10,243 bases of DNA, from the NCBI GenBank assembly GCA_025449115.1, contig JAHLKC010000354.1, positions 1 through 10,243 on the forward strand, written 5' to 3'. Below the pieces are notes generated by a model. That model saw only the letters and a program-made list of their open reading frames with translations. It had not been told where the DNA came from and searched no databases. The DNA is from Chytridium lagenaria. Lineage: Eukaryota; Chytridiomycota; Chytridiomycetes; Chytridiales; Chytridiaceae. This document shows, piece after piece, positions 1-7,037 of the stretch. The translations under genes and the position numbers were made by a program. Numbering within the stretch: position 1 is the first letter of the stretch; each line of letters begins with the position of its first letter.

Positions 1-279
1 TTGTAGGGGTCTTTCTTTTTCAGCAGTTATGTAATCATCGTCAAACTTGCACATATTCCAATTGGACAGCGATATCATCCAATGCCCGTAGGCCCCGTAA
101 GGGCCCACCGAACTACCTAAGTGTAAATTGTAGGGAACTTCTTAATCTGCAGTTATGTAATCTGCATCGGCAAACTTGCACATATTCCAATTGGACAGCA
201 TTATCATCCAATGCCCGTAGGGCCCGTAAGGGCCGACCGAACTACCTAAGTGTAAATTGTAGGGGACTTCTCCTTTTTG
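1..279. repeat. About 128-bp tandem repeat, 2.2 copies
   Basis: Copy 1 spans 1-127, copy 2 spans 128-256, and a third copy starts at 257 and fades by about 279. Each opens with TTGTAGGG and ends with ACTACCTAAGTGTAAA. The copies share the stretch from AAACTTGCACATATTCC through ATCATCCAATGCCCGTAG with few changes, and differ most in the first 40 nt. Each copy carries a GC-rich palindromic core of the CCCGTAAGGG type (about 88-112 and 213-238), the same kind of island found in introns further right. No open reading frame of note lies here. It could be a satellite or a subterminal repeat of a transposon; the left end is cut by the window, so the true copy number is unknown. Confidence 0.9.
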
Positions 280-318
280 TCTCCATTTTAAAATTTTATT
301 TGTTTGGATGATACAGCC

Positions 319-3300
319 ATGTACCTTAGCCTAACATCGTTGAGGAAGGTTCCATTGGCTAAGTGGGAGCTGAGGGAGAGGAAACAGTGTGAGGCCAAGG
401 GTGAAGTCTACCTTCGCGGGGGGTTAGATTCACTTGTCGCAGAGGAGGAGAATTGGGAGGAAGAAGACCGAAATCGAGAAAACCAAGGAACGCCAACAGC
501 TGTTGCAGAATCATTAGAGGATAGAGTTAATGTGTCTTTAATGGATCCGTACGACCCGCTACGTCAGGAGTCAGAGGAGCCTGTTAGCCAACGAGAAACC
601 GAGATGCTCTGTGACCTCGCCAGCAATTTAGACAACAGAAATGGATACCGTCGACATTCGTAAGATAATATACAACACCACATATTAATCTTGTATTCTA
701 GGACACCTGAAAGCCGAAGAAAAGCGCTAATGGATTACAATGAGTTACTATTCAACTGTGATCATATATCGGTTCCACGACCAAACAACATATATATTTT
801 GCAGGACTTTAATGATGGGCATGAAATTACTCAGGTTTTTTAATATAAAAAATTTTAGAACTGACTTATTCTTCGAGGCGTCAAAGTTTGCTGTTGTTCA
901 AATCTTTAATAAGGGTATGGACCGCGAATTCATTGAATGCAATTGCAATCCAGCAGTTCAAGCATGCATTCATTCGGATGTCATACATTTTGTACAGCAA
1001 TACCTTACGCAACCAATGGGTAGGAACTTTTTACTGTTTGTTTATTAACTCTAACGGCACGGCCGGTACGGGCGGGTCTGCCCTTACGGTTTACATTGTC
1101 TAATATTTTTCGAAGATGACTCGCCGTACATTAATCTACATACTGCAAAGCGGTTCAAAATATATGCAGTGTTCGACGAGAGACTTACATCAGAGGCCCA
1201 GTGGAAAATCCTACGCATTTTTACAAATCGCACGGTCGTTTCTTTTAAATGTCAAGGGCAATACTGCAACACTGGAAATGTCATTTCATCATCCTGCTAC
1301 CATCTCGATATAATTCGCAAACACGATATTGACGCCTTAGTCTTTAATGAAAATGCCGCAAGTATTGAGAACGAGGCAACCGACACGTCAGTTTCCTTTA
1401 GACCTATTATGCCACCGCTTTCTTCTATGATCAAAAGTGAGGCTGACGATTGGCCACCACGAGTGTATCGCGCTGGTGAGGATGCTATGTCAAGTCGTGG
1501 CACATGTTTCAGACTGGAAGATGACGACCAATGCCGTTGCGGGTTTAAAATGTCGGACACGGACGGTACTCCATTTCTAAAACGTGCAAAATTGTTTTCG
1601 GAAAATGCATCAAGTGTAGTGTTTATTGAAGTCATTCGCTGCCCTCAATGCCCAAAGAAGGATCTACAATTCATCGGTCCTGATCTAATGGCTAAAGGGA
1701 TTTTCAACAAAAACAACTTTTATCTGTACACTCATCGTCTGTTTGACAAGATGACTGAGCTCATGAGCACAACAGAATTTTCTTTCTCAAATTTTATACT
1801 TCGTATGGGTCATGACTACAAGGAGCATGCTCGTGGAAATGTGGTTCACCATCCACCTCCCAGTACTAGGGTTTTTACTGCGGTATGTGATGTATTTGTC
1901 TTTTCTTGACTGTTCGTAAAAGGCATGACCGTAGGGGCCGGGCGGGCTGTCCCGGTCCCACCGGCCCGTAAGGGTGCCGTACGTGATTTTTTGCTTTTTT
2001 CGCCGGATCTTTTGTCATTAACCCTAAAACTTCTTTAAAATTAGGCTTGGTTTGCGTACCGTGCTCTGCAGGATTTGTCGTGGAAGAATAACGTGCAATG
2101 CCCATTTTGCGCGAACAACCAGTACGACCTTGTCGCGTGTGATGGTATTGGAATTGGATATCGCGTTGACCGACGAACTACGAACCTGAAGTCACCTACT
2201 TTTGTTGATGAAAATAGTGTGGCAGCTCCGTTCGTGGATCATGTTAAGAATAGATGGGTAGTATTTCAGAAGCTTTTTTGGTAAAATAACAACATTATAG
2301 TTTGTCAACAACCGGAAGCATCGAGAGCAAGGGCGTCAGTTTTGCAAGCTCTTTAGGCAAGCCCAACGCGAGAATATCACAGCCGAAATGGAACTTAGCG
2401 GCCGACGTCTTGGTTCCCTGTTGGAAGAACACTGGGAACAGTGGCCTGCGTTCTTGATTTATGTTCTCAGTAGCCAATGGTCAAAGGCAGAGCTCAAATC
2501 ATTATGCACCTTACTTGAAGTTGTGAGTGATCAGATACGTTGTAATATTAACTTTTCAGATTTTCTGTGAGCAGTCTGTTGTCACTGTTATACTCCCACA
2601 GGGTCGCCAGTACCTACAACGTGCAAATTTATGGAACTCGTTAAGCGTTGAGAGTCAGATTGATACCCTAAATAACTTACGGCGATACGTCCCAGCTGTT
2701 GGGAGACTATTATTCTATCTCGACACCGAGGGTAACCTTAAGACTATGCCACAGATTCTTTCCTCCCTTATAGCTTGGCTACTACGAAGGCGACATGACG
2801 TGGCTGGTCGTCACGATCATCACCAGAATACGCATTTCGCCCCCCCTAGGATGGAAAACCAAAATGATTGGGTGAAGGTAGTTCGTTTAAACCCTATTTT
2901 ACTCGTCTTTAACGGACATCCCCGTACGAGACGGGACACTCCCGTACGTGCCCGTACGGGACAAAACACTCCCGGCCGGGCCCGTACGGGACACGACGTT
3001 TCCGTACGGTACCCAGATGTATGTTTTCCTAACTCAATTTTTAAAAGACAGGATCATTCTATTTTGTTCCCCAAGTACGATCCCGTCCTGTGTATCCTTT
3101 GCTTAGAGAGAAAAGACCTCCGAGCGACAATATTGATGCTGTGAAGTGCCCGAAGTATTACAATAGGTCAAGAAAAGCAAAAACTCTTACGGCGGGAGCT
3201 ATGGTTTTTCTATGCCGGCACCGTTTCTACATTGGTTTCCATATGTTTCCAACATTTGAAAGTGTAAATGATGTTTTCTCTACAATGTTTACAAGGTTAG

Positions 3301-3730
3301 AACTACTTATTCTTATATTATGAAGTAACTAAACGTTCCAAGATTCAAAGAATGCCCTCAGTACTGTGTGGCTGACAACAATTGCCATGCCGCAGATTAC
3401 TGTACTCTGCGAGAATTCAAATTCTTTGAGAATTGCCGTTTCATGATTGATGACTTTCACTCGAATTCGCATAAAGGGTGCTCTGTGGCATCGCATGCGA
3501 AACATTATAGAGCTGACGTGAAAGTTGGAGACTTAAATACTAGTTATCCGGAATCAGCGAATAATGGAATGGGCAAGATAGGGAACTCCACTGCTTATAT
3601 GAGTGAAAGTCACGCCATCATGACGGTTCAGACATATGTATGTATGAGCAACAGAAAACAACATCAGAAACTTGATTCAATGGGAGAGGAAAGGTTTTTG
3701 GACCAATACAGATGCCGACAGAGCAGATAA
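319..3730 (+). CDS. KDZ-superfamily (HMGXB3-like) transposase, nine exons
   Basis: Proposed exons: 319-659, 702-834, 878-1019, 1116-1882, 2045-2257, 2301-2522, 2560-2877, 3048-3295, 3343-3730. All junctions are GT...AG, phases agree, and the joined frame has no stop (923 residues). Visible motifs: an acidic N-terminal stretch; Cys pairs at C179/C181, C345/C347, C381/C384 and C480/C483; C251-x4-C256-x9-C266-x-H268; then CDGIGIGYR (D494), LTAGAMVFLCRHRFYIGF (C768, H770), ADNNC (D806), REFKFFENCRFMIDDFH (D832, H834), SHKGCS and LNTSYPES (E865). The order 'D-G near a CxxC, then C-x-H...GF, then D-x-x-C...REP-like...D-x-FH...HK-CS...NTS..E' is what I know of KDZ/HMGXB3-like transposases; D494, D806 and E865 are the inferred RNase H-fold catalytic residues. 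Role: DNA transposition, presumably nuclear. The start at ATG 319 is the first in frame after a stop at 289; an AG at 314-315 could instead mark an earlier intron. Least certain junction: 834/878. Confidence 0.72.
1020..1115 (+). other. Intron 3 of the KDZ-like gene, with a GC-rich island
   Basis: Donor GTAGGAAC after CAATG-G and acceptor TTTTTCGAAG; 96 nt, phase 1 on both sides. The GC-rich island (about 1050-1091) contains CGGCACGGCCGGTACGGGC and ends in CCCTTACGG. The flanks are AT-rich like the short introns of this gene, so the extra length is essentially the island. Confidence 0.65.
1883..2044 (+). other. Intron 4 of the KDZ-like gene, with a GC-rich island
   Basis: Donor GTATGTGATG, acceptor TTAAAATTAG, 162 nt, phase 0 on both sides. 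The middle (about 1922-1985) is a GC-rich island with GACCGTAGGGGCCGGGCGGG and CCGGCCCGTAAGGGTGCCG, flanked by AT-rich sequence. Translation resumes with AWFAYRALQD, which continues the family pattern before the CPFC...CDG motif. Confidence 0.7.
2878..3047 (+). other. Intron 7 of the KDZ-like gene, with a palindromic GC-rich island
   Basis: Donor GTAGTTCG after GTGAAG, acceptor TTTTTAAAAG, 170 nt, phase 0 on both sides. The island (about 2923-3012) holds two copies of the perfect palindrome CCCGTACGGG at 2951-2960 and 2981-2990, 30 nt apart, plus CCCGGCCGGG at 2971-2980. A nearby alternative acceptor (ACAG, 3051) would break the phase. Confidence 0.68.
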
Positions 3731-3732
3731 AG

Positions 3733-3738
3733 AATAAA
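3733..3738 (+). promoter_or_regulatory. Poly(A)-signal-like AATAAA
   Basis: AATAAA begins two bases after the TAA stop (3728-3730) of the KDZ-like gene. It is in the right place for a 3'-end signal, but the hexamer is common in AT-rich DNA and fungal signals are loose, so this is only a candidate. Confidence 0.35.
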
Positions 3739-3749
3739 GTAGGCGGAGT

Positions 3750-3791
3750 AGGACACCGGACATCCGTACGGGCAGCGTGTGACCCGGTACC
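3750..3791. repeat. GC-rich island of the CCGTACGGG family
   Basis: An abrupt GC-rich block containing GGACATCCGTACGGGC and ACCCGGTACC between AT-rich flanks. It shares GGACATCC followed by a GTACG core with the island in intron 7 of the neighbouring gene (from 2924). It lies between the transposase stop codon and the 266-bp array. Confidence 0.6.
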
Positions 3792-3802
3792 TAAATAATA
3801 AT

Positions 3803-5090
3803 TATTTTTTTTAAAATTTTGATAAATGATATACGGTTAGAGGTATCTGATGCTGCGATGTCTCCACAGTCTGCTGGCACCACGGCATTTAGAGCGCTGG
3901 AAGCAGTACAAGATGATTGTGGCGATTCTGGGAACATTTGTTGAGGGTTTAACGCGGATTGAGTGCGATTTGGGCAAGCATTACGAGAGAATGTATTTTC
4001 GTCGAAGGATAGGAATATAATTAACGACCGGCCCGTCCGGGCCCGGTCAGACCGGTCCTGCCATTTTCAATTTTTTCGAAAATTTTGATAAATGATATAC
4101 GGTTAGAGGTATCTGATGCTGCGATGTCTCCACAGTCTGCTGGCACCACGGCATTTAGAGCGCTGGAAGCAGTACAAGATGATTGTGGCGATTCTGGGAA
4201 CATTTGTTGAGGGTTTAACGCGGATTGAGTGCGATTTGGGCAAGCATTACGAGAGAATGTATTTTCGTCGAAGGATAGGAATATAATTAACGACCGGCCC
4301 GTCCGGGCCCGGTCAGACCGGTCCTGCCATTTTCAATTTTTTCGAAAATTTTGATAAATGATATACGGTTAGAGGTATCTGATGCTGCGATGTCTCCACA
4401 GTCTGCTGGCACCACGGCATTTAGAGCGCTGGAAGCAGTACAAGATGATTGTGGCGATTCTGGGAACATTTGTTGAGGGTTTAACGCGGATTGAGTGCGA
4501 TTTGGTAAGCATTACGAGAGAATGTATTTTCGTCGAAGGATAGGCATAATTAACGACCGGCCCGTCCGGGCCCGGTCAGACCGGTCCTGCCATTTTCAAT
4601 TTTTTCGAAAATTTTGATAAATGATATACGGTTAGAGGTATCTGATGCTGCGATGTCTCCACAGTCTGCTGGCACCACGGCATTTAGAGCGCTGGAAGCA
4701 GTACAAGATGATTGTGGCGATTCTGGGAACATTTGTTGAGGGTTTAACGCGGATTGAGTGCGATTTGGGCAAGCATTACGAGAGAATGTATTTTCGTCGA
4801 AGGATAGGAATATAATTAACGACCGGCCCGTCCGGGCCCGGTCAGACCGGTCCTGCCATTTTCAATTTTTTCGAAAATTTTGATAAAATGATATACGGTT
4901 AGAGGTATCTGATGCTGCGATGTCTCCACAGTCTGCTGGCACCACGGCATTTAGAGCGCTGGAAGCAGTACAAGATGATTGTGGCGATTCTGGGAACATT
5001 TGTTGAGGGTTTAACGCGGATTGAGTGCGATTTGGGCAAGCATTACGAGAGAATGCATTTTCGTCGAAAGAGGGAATGTACTCTTTACGT
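3803..5090. repeat. About 266-bp tandem array, five units
   Basis: Taking GATAAATG as reference, units begin at 3821, 4087, 4353, 4616 and 4882, giving periods of 266, 266, 263 and 266. Unit order: AATTTTGATAAATGATATACG, an exon-like segment of about 170 bp, a GC-rich island with GACCGGCCC...GACCGGTC ends (4026-4057, 4292-4323, 4555-4586, 4821-4852), then an AT-rich stretch. Units 1-4 are almost identical; unit 3 has a 1-nt loss (GGGCAAG to GGTAAG) and a 2-nt loss (GGAATATAATT to GGCATAATT), which explain its shorter period. Unit 5 has an extra A (GATAAAATG) and diverges after the exon-like segment into the second gene. Confidence 0.95.
3850..4815 (+). pseudogene. Four upstream copies of the second gene's first exon
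   Basis: Each array unit repeats an ATG-started segment like that at 4912: ATGs at 3850, 4116, 4382 and 4645. Copies 1, 2 and 4 read MLRCLHSLLAPRHLERWKQY and continue to ...YFRRRIGI and a stop, 56 residues (3850-4020, 4116-4286, 4645-4815). Copy 3 is frameshifted by its 1-nt deletion. Where the fifth copy has GAAT-GTACTC, usable as a splice donor, copies 1-4 have a GAATATAATT-type sequence with no GT. They look like exon copies that lost splicing ability. They could still make short peptides or act as alternative leaders; nothing here shows that they do. Confidence 0.5.
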
Positions 5091-6328
5091 TGACCCCTAC
5101 GGGACCCGTATCACCAGAACAAAAATTTATATAAATGTATCGAAATTTCGATTTGTCAGTGGTTTCTGCCCGACCCGCCCCGCCGGGCCGTAGGGACATT
5201 CGAAAACCGTAGAAAGGTTTTAGGTCGTCTACTAATTTTACCCCAGTAGCTATCCCGGGGTTGCTAGAGGACGTTGTTGGATCAACCCTCACCGATTCTT
5301 CTAGCACCGTCCCTATTGCAGATCTAGGTTCTCTCCATCCTTATATCGACTCAGCTCTGGACTGCGAGTGTTGCTTTGTCTTTTGCTTGGAGAGTTCCGA
5401 TAGCCAATCGTACTTACCATCCATATTGTGGAGTGCTGTACTGGACAGGGAGCACTCTCTAGGTTGCTGGACATTCTGTTAACGAAGCTTGCACTCATCT
5501 TGCTACCAATTCCTCAGACTCATCTCTGGACTGCGAATGGTGTTTTGTTCTTTTATGGCTACCATCAACTTTGTCGGCCTTTGAGGGTTCGAGTCCTTCA
5601 AATGGCCATTACTTCTTTTAGTTTGATGGAAGTGGTGTTAAAACCCCTGCATAATGATGGACCGGATGTTTATCGACAATGGATGACCTGCATTGCTGTA
5701 GCCGTCATCAGTCGCGGCTGGTCTCGACATAATTTGGACGTCCGAACATTTTTGTTTGGAAAAAATCCATCTACCACCCCGTTGGCCCACCAGCTGACAT
5801 CCATAGAAACCACCCATTGCATCATACCTACCTTGGATCCCTCCATTCTCTTGAGACTTCTGGGCTTGGTGGTGCAATTGAATCATGAGCTCTCGTAAAA
5901 GAAAAGGCGTTCGCAATTTGCCTGATGGATTCAGTATGATATACCGCGGCAGGTACATCAACTACAGGATGGGTAACAGGAGCCCTCCACGACTTCAATT
6001 GAAGAGAACAGAACATGCCATCATTGATGGTCCGATTGCTACGAACAGCGGCTGCCATACGCGTACCGAGGGAAGGGAGAGGCTTGCCGCTCAAGAAAGG
6101 GAGGATGCGGAGATGTTGAGAAATGAACCGGGCATTCGACACCGCATCCGTTTGCAGAAGAAGACAACTGTTGAATCTCTGTTGTATCGTTATAACAATT
6201 CAATAAACTCTTACTTTGCGATTCATGATGTTCATCCGTCGAACATGTTCATCCGACTGAACCAGAGAGACGACCTTTACGTCGCACGTTATAGATCTAT
6301 ATTCACGTTTGACTCGTATTTAACATGA
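4912..6328 (+). CDS. Unrecognised protein, four-exon model
   Basis: Proposed exons: 4912-5077, 5247-5409, 5463-5894, 5935-6328, all GT...AG with matching phases, giving 384 residues ending at TGA 6326-6328. I do not recognise it. The N-terminus (MLRCLHSLLAPRHLERWKQY) is basic and helical; the middle (about residues 110-255) is hydrophobic and leucine-rich with segments such as LLDILLTKLALILLPIP and VLFFYGYHQLCRP; the C-terminal third is basic and charged (RMGNRSPPRLQLKR, EGRERLAAQEREDAEML). No catalytic motif or zinc site is evident. The last intron is optional: without it the third exon reads to a TAA at 5896-5898 (254 residues), and ATG 5885 opens a separate 147-residue frame (MSSRKRKGVRNLPDGF...). 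It lies downstream of, and on the same strand as, the KDZ-like gene, and its first intron carries the same kind of GC island. It may be an accessory gene of that element (inference). Confidence 0.4.
5078..5246 (+). other. Putative intron 1 of the second gene, with GC-rich islands
   Basis: Donor GTACTC in GAATGTACTC; acceptor TTTTACCCCAG preceded by a branch-like CTACTAAT; 169 nt, phase 1 on both sides. It contains two GC-rich blocks, one with CCCCTACGGGACCCG (5094-5108) and one with CCCGACCCGCCCCGCCGGGC (from 5169). Its length matches the island-bearing introns of the KDZ-like gene (162 and 170 nt). Confidence 0.5.
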
Positions 6329-6540
6329 TCACATATCAGCTTTAACGCTGTAGCAAAACTCAACTTGTTATTGCGGTACGCCAAATGACTAAGAGTTGCA
6401 GTTTTGCTACGTTGCGGAATGCCGATAGATCAAGTTAACTCGACGACGAGAATGTATACTATAGATCTCAGCTCCGAGCACGCGTGATTATGTTCCGCAC
6501 ATAAGGTCTTTACACTTTATCATCTTATCGTCATTACACC
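6329..6540. other. Spacer between the second gene and the hairpin array
   Basis: No reading frame worth calling. It holds the inverted repeat at 6344-6415 (separate entry); the rest (6416-6540) has no recognisable gene, and a retrotransposon left edge could lie in it. Confidence 0.5.
6344..6415. repeat. Imperfect inverted repeat, arms about 22 bp
   Basis: GTAGCAAAACT (6350-6360) is the exact reverse complement of AGTTTTGCTAC (6400-6410). Pairing extends on both sides with small bulges (AACG and CAACTT on the left; AAGAGTTG and CGTT on the right). The loop is about 25-30 nt. It starts 16 nt after the stop of the second gene, so it could form a hairpin in the 3' untranslated RNA, or be a small non-autonomous insertion. 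Confidence 0.75.
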
Positions 6541-6733
6541 CCAGGGTCCCGCACCCTTGGGTCAGCGCGTCAGGGTCCCGCTCCCCAGGGTCCCGCTCCC
6601 CAGGGTCCTGCACCCTGGGGTCCTGCACCCTGGGGACGTCGCTCCAAGCACCCTGAATCACCTCCCCAGGGTCCTGAACCCTGGGGCGTCTCTCCGGTGT
6701 CTACCGCACCCTGGGATAGACCCTGCGGCAGAC
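6539..6733. repeat. CCCAGGG/CCCTGGG hairpin array
   Basis: A GC-rich block made of repeated CAGGGTCC (five copies, the first at 6542) and its mirrored partner ACCCTGGGG. Two perfect hairpins stand out: arms CCCCAGGGT/ACCCTGGGG at 6598-6606 and 6612-6620 with loop CCTGC, and the same arms at 6664-6672 and 6678-6686 with loop CCTGA. The segment ACCCTGGGG also repeats at a 15-nt period (6612, 6627). It lies just upstream of the putative LTR, so it may be older flanking DNA or part of a longer LTR. Confidence 0.85.
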
Positions 6734-6742
6734 CCCCGGGCT

Positions 6743-6788
6743 CTTACACATGTTTATCATGTGTAAGGACATATGTCAGCATATGTCA
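6743..6788. repeat. Perfect 10-bp hairpin followed by a palindrome and direct repeat
   Basis: CTTACACATG (6743-6752) and CATGTGTAAG (6758-6767) form a perfect stem around TTTAT. Immediately after comes the palindrome GACATATGTC (6768-6777), and CATATGTCA occurs twice (6770-6778, 6780-6788). This cluster could mark the left end of the copia LTR, for which TGTAAGG at 6762 or TGTTTATC at 6751 are candidate starts. Confidence 0.7.
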
Positions 6789-7027
6789 CAGCCACCGTGA
6801 GAAGCAAGAGAAGCTGAGAAGCGCCACCAAAAGGCGTTATATGGAAACATCCCATCAATTCTCAGCATCTGAGTGAGAAGTGCACTTTAAGTTCCCAGAG
6901 GACTTTTATTGAAAATGACTATAAAAGGGATCACTTTCCCCCTCCAAGTGGAAGTATCAGTTCAATCCTGTACTCTCTGCAATATCTATCGCGCATTCTC
7001 TCTAAACGTTAACACAAAACTGCTACA
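6762..7027 (+). mobile_element. Candidate 5' LTR of the copia element
   Basis: A core promoter lies just upstream of the polyprotein, as expected for a 5' LTR. One possible extent runs from TGTA (6762) to TACA (7024-7027), a TG...CA pair with 4-nt inverted ends and 266 nt long. An alternative is TGTT (6751) to AACA (7011-7014). I see no convincing tRNA primer-binding site after either end, and the 3' LTR is outside the window, so the borders are guesses. Confidence 0.35.
6920..6927 (+). promoter_or_regulatory. TATA box of the copia LTR promoter
   Basis: TATAAAAG followed by GGATCACTTTCCCCCTCC, 111 nt before the polyprotein ATG. Spacing and the pyrimidine-rich stretch after it fit transcription start near 6945-6960 and a leader of roughly 80-90 nt. 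It is the strongest core-promoter signal in the window. Confidence 0.65.
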
Positions 7028-7037
7028 TACTGTTATT

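Noticed and set aside
835..858. A 24-nt intron (GTTTTTT...TTTTAG)
   Set aside because: It would lead at once to an in-frame stop; ending the intron at 877 gives a 43-nt intron with matching phase.
4021..4732. Three identical 60-residue minus-strand frames in the tandem array
   Set aside because: They repeat only because the DNA repeats, run through the GC-rich island, and have no homology or start context; the plus-strand exon-like reading is better supported.
3821..5077. CRISPR-like array
   Set aside because: Units of about 266 bp with no variable spacers, in a eukaryotic context; this is an ordinary tandem repeat.
5410..5448. A 39-nt intron ending at GGACAG
   Set aside because: It keeps the frame that stops at 5480; the 53-nt version ending at CTCTAG at 5462 leads into the long open frame.
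5638..6142. Two overlapping minus-strand frames (107 and 104 residues)
   Set aside because: They are antisense to plus-strand frames that splice in phase, and show no recognisable motif.
6557..6766. Pro/Val-rich plus-strand frame of 69 residues
   Set aside because: It is a translation of the CCCAGGG hairpin array and has no independent support.
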